Of a stretch of DNA of 64,000 bases, positions 53,085 to 60,668 are shown piece after piece; position 1 is the first letter of the stretch, and every line of letters starts with the position of its first letter. The position numbers were made by a program, and so were the translations under genes. The DNA comes from Chryseobacterium sp. W4I1 (GTDB lineage Bacteria > Bacteroidota > Bacteroidia > Flavobacteriales > Weeksellaceae). Under the pieces are notes generated by a model. The model ran no database searches, was not told the origin of the DNA, and saw only the letters and a program-made list of their open reading frames with translations. The stretch lies in assembly GCF_030816115.1 (NCBI RefSeq), contig NZ_JAUSXQ010000001.1:2604001-2668000 (forward strand). The letters run 5' to 3'.

Positions 53085-53255
53085 TATTCATCACAGAAAC
53101 TGGTTCTGCTTAACGCAGATTAAAAGGGAACCGTGTGAAAATCACGGACTGTCGCGCAACTGTAAGTAACTGAAGTCTTTATCAAAGGATCCACTGTGCA
53201 GGGCACGGGAAGGAGGTAAAAGATGTTACAAGTCAGGAGACCTGCCTATTTCTTT
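53085..53255 (+). promoter_or_regulatory. Cobalamin (AdoCbl) riboswitch
   Basis: The core is visible in order: 'AAAAGGGAACCGTGTGAAAA', 'TCACGGACTGTCGCGCAACT', GTAAG, 'CCACTGTGCAGGGCACGGGA', and the B12-box-like 'AAGTCAGGAGACCTGCC' at 53230-53246. This matches the cobalamin riboswitch consensus. It senses adenosylcobalamin or relatives and usually turns off the downstream gene. The downstream gene here, a thioesterase starting at 53380, is not a B12 gene. Confidence 0.9.
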
Positions 53256-53379
53256 AAACAAGAAACTTTCGCGATTTGAAGTTTATTGATCTGATGGACT
53301 GCTTCAGGAATTTCTATGGTTCCTGTCATTGTTCTGTTATTTTAATAATATTTCATTTCGCATTAATTAATAATGAAAT

Positions 53380-53763
53380 ATGACTACAGAAGAAAGAATT
53401 GCAGCATCCGAAACCAGAATTTTTAAAGCGGTTTTCCCCAATACAACGAATCACTATGACACTCTTTTCGGAGGTACTGCCATGCAGCTGATGGATGAAG
53501 TCGCTTTTATCACGGCAACCCGTTTTGCAAGAAAAAGAGTAGTAACCGTAAGCAGCGATAAGATCGATTTTAAAAAACCGATTCCTGCAGGAACGATTGT
53601 AGAACTGATTGGAAAGGTTTCCCATGTCGGAAAAACCAGTATGAAAGTAAATGTAGAGATTTTTACAGAGCAGATGTACTCTTACGAAAGGGAAAGAGCC
53701 ATTGTGGGTGATTTTACTTTTGTGGCTATCGACGAAACTAAGAAACCTATTATGATTCTATAG
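53380..53763 (+). CDS. Acyl-CoA thioesterase, YciA-like hotdog protein
   Basis: 127 residues. 'FPNTTNHYDTLFGGTAMQLMDEVAFITATRFARKRVVTVSSDKIDFKKPIPAGTIVELIG' is the single hotdog domain of acyl-CoA thioesterases, with the active-site Asp near residue 45. Cytosolic. It is the first gene after a cobalamin riboswitch and ends at a large hairpin, so it may be a B12-repressed transcript or a remnant arrangement. Confidence 0.88.
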   Translation: MTTEERIAASETRIFKAVFPNTTNHYDTLFGGTAMQLMDEVAFITATRFARKRVVTVSSDKIDFKKPIPAGTIVELIGKVSHVGKTSMKVNVEIFTEQMYSYERERAIVGDFTFVAIDETKKPIMIL

Positions 53764-53764
53764 A

Positions 53765-53807
53765 TATAAGAGTTTCAGGCGGCCAAAGGCCGCCCGAAAC
53801 TCTTATA
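53765..53807 (+). terminator. Large hairpin after the thioesterase gene
   Basis: A 20-bp stem with one mismatch (53765-53784 with 53788-53807), loop AAA. It is followed by 'CCTTAATAAAAAA' and not by T's, so termination is plausible but it may be a repeat element. Confidence 0.6.
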
Positions 53808-53856
53808 CCTTAATAAAAAATTAGTATTCTAAAGATTTGTATTACTTTGTTATGTG

Positions 53857-53894
53857 AAAGCTTTTTAAAATGGAACAGCAATTTAAAAAGCTTT
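53857..53894. terminator. Hairpin at the convergent junction, likely for the HD gene
   Basis: 13-bp stem (53857-53869 with 53882-53894) with A and T runs, 19 bases from the stop of the minus-strand HD-domain gene. Confidence 0.6.
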
Positions 53895-53912
53895 TGCCTT
53901 TCATATGATAAA

Positions 53913-54503
53913 TTACCTTACCACTTTTTCAGTCTCAAGACTGCTTTTCAACAACATTTCAAAAGCCTCTCCCATTTCATCTGATGCCCTTGTAATAGCA
54001 TTTTCAAGCATATTTCTGATTTGCTTTTCAGTAACACCGGCTTCTGTCCAGCTTTTTCCGGACGTATGAGAATTCAGGATAAACGGCATGATGCGGTCAA
54101 TGGAACAGGCAAAAATAGCATCGGGAGTTTTTTCTTCCTCAAATTCAAGCCACAGTTCAAAAAATTCTGTACGCAAAGGTTCATCGAGGATTCCAAAGAT
54201 CTTTTGGGCTGAAATTTTTTCTCTTTCAAATTTTCCTACCATTGCTTTTTCATCAAAAAGGAAGGTGTCTCCGGCTTCAATTTCTACAAGGTCATGGATG
54301 GAAAGCATTCGTATCACCCTCAAAAGATCAATATCTGCACGGTTCTTGGCGTATGGATATAGGATCTGTGCCAGGATAATGATCTGCCACGAATGCTCAG
54401 CCGTGTTTTCCCTTCTGGAATCATCGAAATTGTAATTTCTTCTTTCTACGTTTTTCAGGGCATCTACGGCCAGGATAAAATCGATTTCCTTCTGTATCTT
54501 CAT
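53913..54503 (-). CDS. HD-domain phosphohydrolase, YfbR-like
   Basis: 196 residues. 'NFDDSRRENTAEHSWQIIILAQIL' (first His), 'IRMLSIHDLVEIEAGDTFLFDE' (the His-Asp pair) and a later 'FACSIDRIMPFIL' (final Asp) are the HD/YfbR-family sites. E. coli YfbR is a 5'-deoxynucleotidase; this activity is likely but not proven here. The upstream secreted protein gene stops 17 bases before its start. Confidence 0.88.
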   Translation of the reverse strand: MKIQKEIDFILAVDALKNVERRNYNFDDSRRENTAEHSWQIIILAQILYPYAKNRADIDLLRVIRMLSIHDLVEIEAGDTFLFDEKAMVGKFEREKISAQKIFGILDEPLRTEFFELWLEFEEEKTPDAIFACSIDRIMPFILNSHTSGKSWTEAGVTEKQIRNMLENAITRASDEMGEAFEMLLKSSLETEKVVR

Positions 54504-54519
54504 TTCTTTTAGTATCTTA

Positions 54520-55218
54520 TTATTCGGATGTTTTTTTGACCACCCATTTATTATTGATCTTTTCTTTTATAATTACCTTAGCCGGATCTTCACTCATATC
54601 TCTTATTTTTTCGTAAACCATATCGATCCCTTTATTCGGAATCACCTGATATTGGTAGGTGTAAAGTAAAGAAGCTCCGGATCTGGCGTAAGTGGTTAAT
54701 CGTTTACGTTCGGGGTCTACATCAAACATTCCCTGATAATTACTGGCTATATCAGTCAGTTCTGTACTGGGAACGAATTGTTTTTTTGTAGAATTAAAAA
54801 CATATACATCAAAGGAAGCGCTACCATAGTTTCCGCCACTCCCGTTTCTTATGGCTATATCTTCCGTACCGTCAAAGTTGAAATCTCCAAAAACCACAGC
54901 ATCATCATAAAGCATTCCATGGCTAAGTTTTACTGTGCCTGGGCTTGACAGTTTTATTTCTTTTTCAAAGTTCATGACAAAATCTTCAGAGGTAAGAGTC
55001 TGTAATTTCACACCGCTTTTACTGAACAGGGTAATAGCAGCTTTATTCTTACAGTTATTATTTTGACATTCTTCAACTGTAATCTGGGCATTATATTTTT
55101 CGGATGCATCTTCAACGGTAAACCGGTATTGTCCGAAGCAGAGAGGTCCCAGCATCAGAAATGCAGATAAGGAACGGTAAAATATAGAGCTATTTGTCAT
55201 TTGGGGTTTATTTTTCAT
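54520..55218 (-). CDS. Secreted protein with FG-GAP-like repeat (XAC2610-like)
   Basis: I choose the ATG at 55218 (232 residues). The predicted transcript from the TATTTTTG element at 55231-55238 begins near 55228, after a longer start at 55233. A signal peptide (AFLMLGPLCFG) precedes a domain with 'VFGDFNFDGTEDIAIRNGSGGNYGSASFDVYV', where the Asp-rich loop is an FG-GAP/EF-type calcium loop. Conserved in Bacteroidetes; role unknown. Confidence 0.7.
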   Translation of the reverse strand: MKNKPQMTNSSIFYRSLSAFLMLGPLCFGQYRFTVEDASEKYNAQITVEECQNNNCKNKAAITLFSKSGVKLQTLTSEDFVMNFEKEIKLSSPGTVKLSHGMLYDDAVVFGDFNFDGTEDIAIRNGSGGNYGSASFDVYVFNSTKKQFVPSTELTDIASNYQGMFDVDPERKRLTTYARSGASLLYTYQYQVIPNKGIDMVYEKIRDMSEDPAKVIIKEKINNKWVVKKTSE

Positions 55219-55230
55219 CAGATTTCTAAA

Positions 55231-55238
55231 CAAAAATA
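55231..55238 (-). promoter_or_regulatory. -7 element of the secreted FG-GAP-like protein
   Basis: Minus-strand TATTTTTG; it fixes the transcript start near 55228 and so favours translation from 55218 or 55200. Confidence 0.45.
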
Positions 55239-55374
55239 CAAATCATCGGTCAAAATTTATAGTTTTTCGCCTTATTTTAATCCCAATTAAATATCATCAA
55301 ATTTTTAATTAAAATTTATACACCTAATAATCAGTATTTTAAATATTTTTATTTAAAAATTTCACTACTTTGTA

Positions 55375-55406
55375 TTGCATATTACCATTTTAATTACATA
55401 TCTTTG
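55375..55406 (+). promoter_or_regulatory. Promoter of the padR-pspC operon
   Basis: TTG (55375-55377) and TATCTTTG (55399-55406) are 21 bases apart. The leader is about 75 bases. Confidence 0.6.
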
Positions 55407-55484
55407 TAATGTAAAATCGGAATAGGTTCATCTAGCTAGGAACATTATTCTGAAAATATAACTAATTAACAAAACTTATTAAAG

Positions 55485-55814
55485 ATGAATACTGAAAATA
55501 CCAAAGCGCAAATGCGTAAAGGGATTCTGGAATTCTGCATATTAAGTCTCATCAATCACCGTGAAATGTATGTTTCCGATCTTATTGATGAACTTAAAAA
55601 AGGAAAACTGGATGTAGTGGAAGGAACCCTCTATCCTCTCCTTACAAGATTGAAAAATGGAGAATTCCTCTCCTACAGATGGGAAGAATCTACAGGAGGA
55701 CCCCCAAGAAAATATTACCAGATCACCGAAAAAGGGAAACTTTTCTTGACTGAACTACAAAATACCTGGGCAGAGCTGACAGCGTCAGTAAACCAAATCA
55801 CTCAAAAAATATAA
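55485..55814 (+). CDS. PadR-family transcriptional regulator
   Basis: 109 residues. 'QMRKGILEFCILSLINHREMYVSDLIDELKK', 'VVEGTLYPLLTRLKNGEFLSYRWEESTGGPPRKYYQITEKGK' is the PadR winged-helix pattern with the DNA-contact YPLLxRL and the wing. It lies 11 bases before the PspC gene, the standard partner in Bacteroidetes, and probably represses the pair. Confidence 0.92.
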   Translation: MNTENTKAQMRKGILEFCILSLINHREMYVSDLIDELKKGKLDVVEGTLYPLLTRLKNGEFLSYRWEESTGGPPRKYYQITEKGKLFLTELQNTWAELTASVNQITQKI

Positions 55815-55825
55815 AAAACAAAGCT

Positions 55826-57544
55826 ATGAACAAGACACTCTCAATAGGACTCGCAGGTTTTTCTTTCACTATAGAAGAACACGCATATATAAAGCTCAGC
55901 GATTACCTGAATGCACTGAGAAACTCCTTGGATGCTTCAGAAGAGGAGGAGGTAATGCATGATATAGAAATAAGAATGGTAGAGATCTTCAGAGATTCTT
56001 TAGGAAAACGTGAAGTAATCAACGATACAGACGTAGAAAAGGTAATTGCACAAATCGGAACTCCTGAAAAGATCGAAGAACAGGAAGAGGCTTATTATTC
56101 TGAGAAAAACACCAGAAAAACAAGCCAGGCCGGAACAGAATATACAGACAAAAAACAGCTGTTCCGTGATCCGGAAAGACAAAAGATTGCAGGTGTATGT
56201 GCAGGCCTTGCCCATTATGTAGGAATGGATATTACAGCAATGAGAGCAATCTGGCTGGGAATCTTTATCCTGGGTATTTTCACTGCAGCGATTTCTTCTT
56301 CATTAATTGGTCTTCTTTATGTCATTCTTTGGATTGTACTTCCAAAAGCTGAAACAGCAGCAGATTTCCTGAAAATGAAGGGAAAGCCTATGAACTTCGA
56401 CAATCTTAAAAATGAGTCTAATAAATTGGTTCAGTTTGCCAATGAATCTACTCAGAGGGTCGGAGAAATGTATACAGAATCTAAGCCTTACATTGACAAT
56501 GCAGGAAGCGGTATCTGGAATATATTAAAATACTTTGTAGGGGGAATCTTTGTATTAATGGCTATAGGAAGCATCATCGGTATATTTGTAATCTTCGGAT
56601 TATTTGGGATGGATGCAGATTTTCCAGGAGCCAATGAAATGAGATTCTATATGGATGACAACGGTCTGGATAAAGTTCTGGTAGCTATTATGATCATTGG
56701 ATGCCTGATCCCTACTATCCTATTCAGTTTATTGAGTATCAAGATATTTTCACCAAAAACCAAACTTAGAAATATCGGTTGGGTAATCGGAGGACTTTTC
56801 CTTATCCTGATAGGACTTGGAACTTATTTCGGAGTAAGCATGGCTAAGAAGAACCTGATCTACAAAGGAAGTAAGGAAGACACTGAAAATATTGCAATCA
56901 ATACTACATCAGATACGCTTTATATAGATCTGAAGCAGGTCGTTATTCCTCAGAATTTCACAGCCTACGACGATGATATCTATTCTGATAAAAAAACAGT
57001 TTACAAGGAAGATTATATTTCTGTAGATGTGACGAGAAAGCCTGAGGTAAAAACACCTTACCTGATCATCAAAAAAGAAGGAAACGGCTATAACGTTCCG
57101 ATTCAGGTGAATGTACCTGTAGAAATAGTAGGAAATAAGGTAATGCTTCCAAATTACATCAAGTATCCTTACGAGCACAGATTCAGACATTACAGAGTAG
57201 ATTATGAACTGGTAGTACCTCAGAACGCAGTAGTCATTCCTTTGAAAAAAGACAATATGAGTTTTGATGGAGACCTGAACGGAGATGGCATCAATGATGA
57301 CGACCAGGATCAGGATGAGAACGGAAAGATCAGAATTGAAAAGAATAAGATCTCTGTAAACGGTTCTACCATCGAATACAACTCTGACGATAAAGACAGC
57401 ATTATCATCAACGGGAAAAAAGTTCCGAATTCCCAGGCAGATAAAGTAATGGATTCTATGAAGTCTACCATCAAAAAAATGAATAAGAACGTAGACATCA
57501 AAATTAAAGACGGAAAAGACGAAATTTCCATACAAACTAAATAA
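55826..57544 (+). CDS. PspC-domain envelope-stress membrane protein
   Basis: 572 residues. An N-terminal HAAS-like helical region (1-85: 'IEEHAYIKLSDYLNALRNSL') is followed by a PspC domain ('QLFRDPERQKIAGVCAGLAHYVGMDITAMRAIWL'), several membrane helices (about 140-300) and a large C-terminal Asp/Asn-rich part. The fused HAAS-PspC layout with a PadR gene is typical of the group and points to a cell-envelope stress function. Confidence 0.9.
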   Translation: MNKTLSIGLAGFSFTIEEHAYIKLSDYLNALRNSLDASEEEEVMHDIEIRMVEIFRDSLGKREVINDTDVEKVIAQIGTPEKIEEQEEAYYSEKNTRKTSQAGTEYTDKKQLFRDPERQKIAGVCAGLAHYVGMDITAMRAIWLGIFILGIFTAAISSSLIGLLYVILWIVLPKAETAADFLKMKGKPMNFDNLKNESNKLVQFANESTQRVGEMYTESKPYIDNAGSGIWNILKYFVGGIFVLMAIGSIIGIFVIFGLFGMDADFPGANEMRFYMDDNGLDKVLVAIMIIGCLIPTILFSLLSIKIFSPKTKLRNIGWVIGGLFLILIGLGTYFGVSMAKKNLIYKGSKEDTENIAINTTSDTLYIDLKQVVIPQNFTAYDDDIYSDKKTVYKEDYISVDVTRKPEVKTPYLIIKKEGNGYNVPIQVNVPVEIVGNKVMLPNYIKYPYEHRFRHYRVDYELVVPQNAVVIPLKKDNMSFDGDLNGDGINDDDQDQDENGKIRIEKNKISVNGSTIEYNSDDKDSIIINGKKVPNSQADKVMDSMKSTIKKMNKNVDIKIKDGKDEISIQTK

Positions 57545-57566
57545 TTAACTTCAGAGAGTGCAGGAG

Positions 57567-57600
57567 GTGTGAATGGAAGACAATCGTTTGAAATTCACAC
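57567..57600 (+). terminator. Hairpin after the pspC gene
   Basis: GTGTGAAT (57567-57574) pairs with ATTCACAC (57593-57600), followed by TCTTCTTCTC. Weak but suitably placed. Confidence 0.5.
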
Positions 57601-57716
57601 TCTTCTTCTCTCAGAAAACAAAAAAAATATTCTTATTTAGTTCGATATGTTAAAAAAAAGTTATACATTCGTGTAGTTAAAATAAATTAACCAAATCAAT
57701 CAAAAACACCCTAACC

Positions 57717-57779
57717 ATGGTACAAGTTGCATTAGAAATTGTAATGAAGATCGCAGATTTAATCAGCGGTTTGTTTTAA
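57717..57779 (+). CDS. Short amphipathic peptide gene (20 residues)
   Basis: ATG at 57717 encodes MVQVALEIVMKIADLISGLF, stop at 57777. Polar residues Gln3, Glu7, Lys11 and Asp14 lie at spacings of 3-4, all on one helix face, with Val, Ile, Leu and Phe on the other. This is an ideal amphipathic helix, like phenol-soluble-modulin-type or small-toxin peptides. A strong terminator starts 26 bases after the stop and a TACATTCG element (one mismatch from TAnnTTTG) lies about 50 bases upstream. No homologue known to me. Confidence 0.55.
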   Translation: MVQVALEIVMKIADLISGLF

Positions 57780-57805
57780 GAGCGATAATATTTCAATATA
57801 TTTGT

Positions 57806-57837
57806 AAAGTATAACCTGTTTGGTTATACTTTTTTGT
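57806..57837 (+). terminator. Terminator of the short-peptide transcript
   Basis: AAAGTATAACC pairs with GGTTATACTTT around loop TGTTT, followed by TTTTGTTTT. It ends a transcript that can contain only the 20-codon ORF. Confidence 0.85.
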
Positions 57838-57853
57838 TTTAATCTAAAGATTT

Positions 57854-58456
57854 ATGAGAAAACTGATAGGTAAACTGATGTTAAAGATGCTGGGCTGGAA
57901 AGTCGTTCTTCAGGGCGATGCAAAAAGCCTGGAAAGATGTATTCTGGTGGTAGCGCCACATACCCACAACATGGAATACCTGTTGGGAAATCTTGCCTAT
58001 TGGTCTCTGGGAAAACCTTTGAAAATCATCATCAAAGATGCCCATACAAAAGCATGGTATGGAGGAATTGTAAAAGGACTTGGAGGAATCGGGATCGACA
58101 GGAGCCAGAAGAATGATCTAGTAAATTTTGTAGCTAAACAGTTTGAAAAAGAAAACTTCAGCCTTGTAATCACTCCGGAAGGCACCAGAAGCTGGGTTCC
58201 GAAATGGAGAAAAGGATTCTATCATATGGCATTGGCAGCAAAAGTTCCTATCGTTTTGGCAGCCGGTGATTTCAAAAGAAATATCGTTTACCTGGGGTAC
58301 ACGATCCCTTACGAAAGAATTGCTTCCGTTCCTTTTTCTGAGATCATGGAGGAAATCCAGAATTATTATATCAAAAATGATATCGGGCCTAAAATCCCTG
58401 CCAACTGGAACCCCAATATTATGGGAACAGGCAACGAAGAAGCAACTAGCAACTAG
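57854..58456 (+). CDS. 1-acyl-sn-glycerol-3-phosphate acyltransferase-like (PlsC family)
   Basis: 200 residues. The acyltransferase signs are 'LVVAPHTHNMEYLLGNLAYW', 'PLKIIIKDAHTKAWYGGIVKGLGGIGIDRSQ' and 'LVITPEGTRSWVPKWRKGFYHMA'. In the usual His-x4-Asp site the acid here is Glu (His-Thr-His-Asn-Met-Glu), which is unusual. Its C-terminus and stop codon lie inside a seven-base tandem repeat. Probably acylates lysophospholipids. Confidence 0.82.
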   Translation: MRKLIGKLMLKMLGWKVVLQGDAKSLERCILVVAPHTHNMEYLLGNLAYWSLGKPLKIIIKDAHTKAWYGGIVKGLGGIGIDRSQKNDLVNFVAKQFEKENFSLVITPEGTRSWVPKWRKGFYHMALAAKVPIVLAAGDFKRNIVYLGYTIPYERIASVPFSEIMEEIQNYYIKNDIGPKIPANWNPNIMGTGNEEATSN

Positions 58457-58479
58457 CAACTAGCAACTAGCAACTAGCA
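58441..58479. repeat. Tandem heptamer repeat across the acyltransferase stop codon
   Basis: AGCAACT repeats five times with a partial sixth copy. The stop TAG at 58454-58456 is inside it. Because TAG occurs in every phase of the repeat, changes in copy number should not alter the C-terminus much. Confidence 0.8.
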
Positions 58480-58517
58480 AAATTATCATCCATCAATTAT
58501 CATTTATCACTTATACA

Positions 58518-58949
58518 ATGAAAGGTCAGACTAAAGAAGAGCTCCTTACGTTTCTAAACAGCTGGGGAAACGGTGTAACATTAGCAAAAACACTCGAAAT
58601 ACAATTCATCGATATTGATGTCGAAAATGAGACACTTACCGCTACAATGCCTGTTCAGCCAAAGGTACACCAACCTTTCGGTATTCTGCATGGAGGAGCA
58701 AGCTGTGTGCTCGCAGAAACTTTAGGGTCAAGCCTGTCTAATATTTTTATTGACGGAAATAAATATTACGGTGTAGGAACGAATATCAACTCCAATCATC
58801 TTAAAAGTAAAAAAGACGGTATTGTAACGGCTACAGCCCGTTTTATCAGAAAAGGAAAGACGATGCATGTTTCAGAAATTGAAATCAGGGATGAAAAAGG
58901 AGTACTCATTAACCATACCACAATGACGAACAATATTATTCTGAAATAG
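58518..58949 (+). CDS. PaaI/MenI-like hotdog thioesterase
   Basis: 143 residues. 'VHQPFGILHGGASCVLAETLGSSLSNIFI' is the PaaI signature (active-site Asp/Glu in HGGxxxxLAE), then 'GVGTNINSNHLKSKKDG'. The next gene, 212 bases on, is an isochorismate synthase, so this may be the DHNA-CoA thioesterase of menaquinone synthesis. That role rests on the neighbour only. Confidence 0.85.
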   Translation: MKGQTKEELLTFLNSWGNGVTLAKTLEIQFIDIDVENETLTATMPVQPKVHQPFGILHGGASCVLAETLGSSLSNIFIDGNKYYGVGTNINSNHLKSKKDGIVTATARFIRKGKTMHVSEIEIRDEKGVLINHTTMTNNIILK

Positions 58950-58972
58950 ATATAAAGGATTAGTAAAAATAT

Positions 58973-58994
58973 AAGACTCAAAAAATTGAGTCTT
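58973..58994 (+). terminator. Terminator after the PaaI/MenI-like gene
   Basis: A 9-bp stem (58973-58981 with 58986-58994) and T run lie between this gene and the isochorismate synthase gene. Confidence 0.8.
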
Positions 58995-59161
58995 TTTTTA
59001 TATACTTACAACACACTTTTGAAAATATGAGAAATATTTCATAAATATAGCTCCTTAAATTTTGAGATTTTTAAGACTAATAATACCTTTGCTGAAAGGA
59101 AAATCAATCGGGGAATTTTAGACTTTTCCAGCCGATAATTTTCAAAATCTATTCATAATTA

Positions 59162-60127
59162 ATGATCTATTTCAAACTTCCTTTCGACGAAACATTATAT
59201 TCAACTGATCAGAAACAAGACAGGGAATCTGTAAATTTTCATTCTTTTGATCTATTAAGGCAAATCAGTTTTGAAGGCAGTATTATCGATGCTTCTGAAC
59301 AATTTGAACATGTTGTCATCACTAATGATGATTTGCTCAAAGATGAAAGCCATTTTAATGCTGAAACAAGGGAAGAATATCTGGATACCCTTCACCAGGT
59401 TATTAAAGTAATTAATGATCATCAGCTTCCGAAAATCGTTTATTCAAGGAGGAAAATCTTCACAGACTTTAATGCAATAGATTATAAGGAAAGTTTTAAA
59501 AAGCTTTGCTCATCTTACCCTAATGCGCTCAGGTATATTTTTAATGATGGACAAAATGCATGGATGGGTGCTTTCTCGGAGATTTTGGGAAAATTCAATA
59601 AAACCACCCACGAGTTTGAAACTATGAGCCTGGCAGGCACTCTTCCTGTTTCTGAAGAATGGACGGAAAAGGAAATTGAAGAGCAAAAACCGGTGACATC
59701 GTATATCAAAGACATTCTTGAAAATTATTCAGAAAATATACAGATTTCAGAAACCTATGATCATATTTCAGGGAATATCAAACATCTGCGAACAGATTTT
59801 AAAGCCCGGATAAAACCTGAGGATCTTGATACCCTAATCAATGACCTCCATCCCACTCCGGCAGTCTGCGGAATTCCAAAGGATTTCTGTAAAAAAAGCA
59901 TTCAGCAATTTGAAAAATTTCCCCGTGAACTGTATGCCGGATTTATCAAGGTGGAAACGGATGAAAATGTGATGTATTTCGTTAACCTCAGATGTGCAAG
60001 ACTTTACAGAGATTCTGTACACATTTTTGTGGGCGGAGGGATCACCGCACAGAGTAATCCAGAAAAAGAGTGGCAGGAAACAGAGTTGAAATCTGAAGCC
60101 ATATTAAAAAACTTAATTATTTCTTAG
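59162..60127 (+). CDS. menF: Isochorismate synthase (chorismate-binding enzyme)
   Basis: 321 residues, somewhat shorter than typical MenF/EntC proteins of 390 or more. 'KIVYSRRKIFTDF', 'MGAFSEILGKFNKTTHEFETMSLAGTLPVSEEW' and 'RELYAGFIKVETDENVMYFVNLRCARLY' with 'HIFVGGGITAQSNPEKEWQETELKSEAIL' are the chorismate-binding blocks. It probably makes isochorismate for menaquinone. The short N-terminal part is likely just a reduced lid, not a truncation. Confidence 0.88.
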   Translation: MIYFKLPFDETLYSTDQKQDRESVNFHSFDLLRQISFEGSIIDASEQFEHVVITNDDLLKDESHFNAETREEYLDTLHQVIKVINDHQLPKIVYSRRKIFTDFNAIDYKESFKKLCSSYPNALRYIFNDGQNAWMGAFSEILGKFNKTTHEFETMSLAGTLPVSEEWTEKEIEEQKPVTSYIKDILENYSENIQISETYDHISGNIKHLRTDFKARIKPEDLDTLINDLHPTPAVCGIPKDFCKKSIQQFEKFPRELYAGFIKVETDENVMYFVNLRCARLYRDSVHIFVGGGITAQSNPEKEWQETELKSEAILKNLIIS

Positions 60128-60186
60128 CAAAGCCCACTAATTTTATACAGGATTTCATTTCTTTACAGTCTTATTTTTAGTTTAAA

Positions 60187-60384
60187 ATGAGAAACATCGG
60201 TATGAAAATATTCCTCTTTATGATTTTAATTCTTTTAACGGCATGTAAAAAGAACAGCTCTTCCAAAACTTATAATGAAAGTCGGGAACTTGTCCCTAAT
60301 CCTGAAGGCTATCAAAAAGATACCTTTCCCGCAGATACTATAGATATAGATACACTGCATCACAAGAAAGAAAATACCCGCTAA
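60187..60384 (+). CDS. Small lipoprotein
   Basis: 65 residues. 'FLFMILILLTAC' is a lipobox (Cys20, or Cys15 from Met6). The mature part is short, charged and rich in Asp, Glu and Pro ('PNPEGYQKDTFPADTIDIDTL'). Small Bacteroidetes lipoproteins of this type are of unknown function. Confidence 0.7.
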   Translation: MRNIGMKIFLFMILILLTACKKNSSSKTYNESRELVPNPEGYQKDTFPADTIDIDTLHHKKENTR

Positions 60385-60418
60385 ACGAAAATTCCTGAAA
60401 GTGGAGACCACAAAAAAA

Positions 60419-60442
60419 CCTTTTTCATGCTAATGAAAAAGG
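60419..60442 (-). terminator. Terminator of the marC-small membrane protein transcript
   Basis: 10-bp stem (60419-60428 with 60433-60442); on the minus strand a T run follows. Confidence 0.75.
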
Positions 60443-60468
60443 CTATATTGAATAAGTAAATAGTTTAA

Positions 60469-60663
60469 TTATTTCTTCGCTCCGATCCTGCTCCAGGTAT
60501 CTAATACAAAAAGTAAGATCAGGCCAAGAACTGCTGAAGCGATTGAAAATACAAACTTCAGGTTATCTTCTGATAAAAGATCCGTCTGCCAGTCTAATGC
60601 ATAAAGATTGATGGCAATAAAAACGATAAACACAACTAGAAATACTTTATAAAACTTCTGCAT
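60469..60663 (-). CDS. Small two-helix membrane protein
   Basis: 64 residues with hydrophobic stretches at about 5-24 and 36-54 separated by 'LDWQTDLLSEDN'. No family recognised. It follows the marC gene by 5 bases on the same strand, so it is probably co-transcribed with it. Confidence 0.6.
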   Translation of the reverse strand: MQKFYKVFLVVFIVFIAINLYALDWQTDLLSEDNLKFVFSIASAVLGLILLFVLDTWSRIGAKK

Positions 60664-60668
60664 GATTC

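Noticed and set aside
53255..53379. 29-codon frame from 53295 between riboswitch and thioesterase
   Set aside because: It overlaps the thioesterase start and has no conserved-looking or signal features; probably chance.
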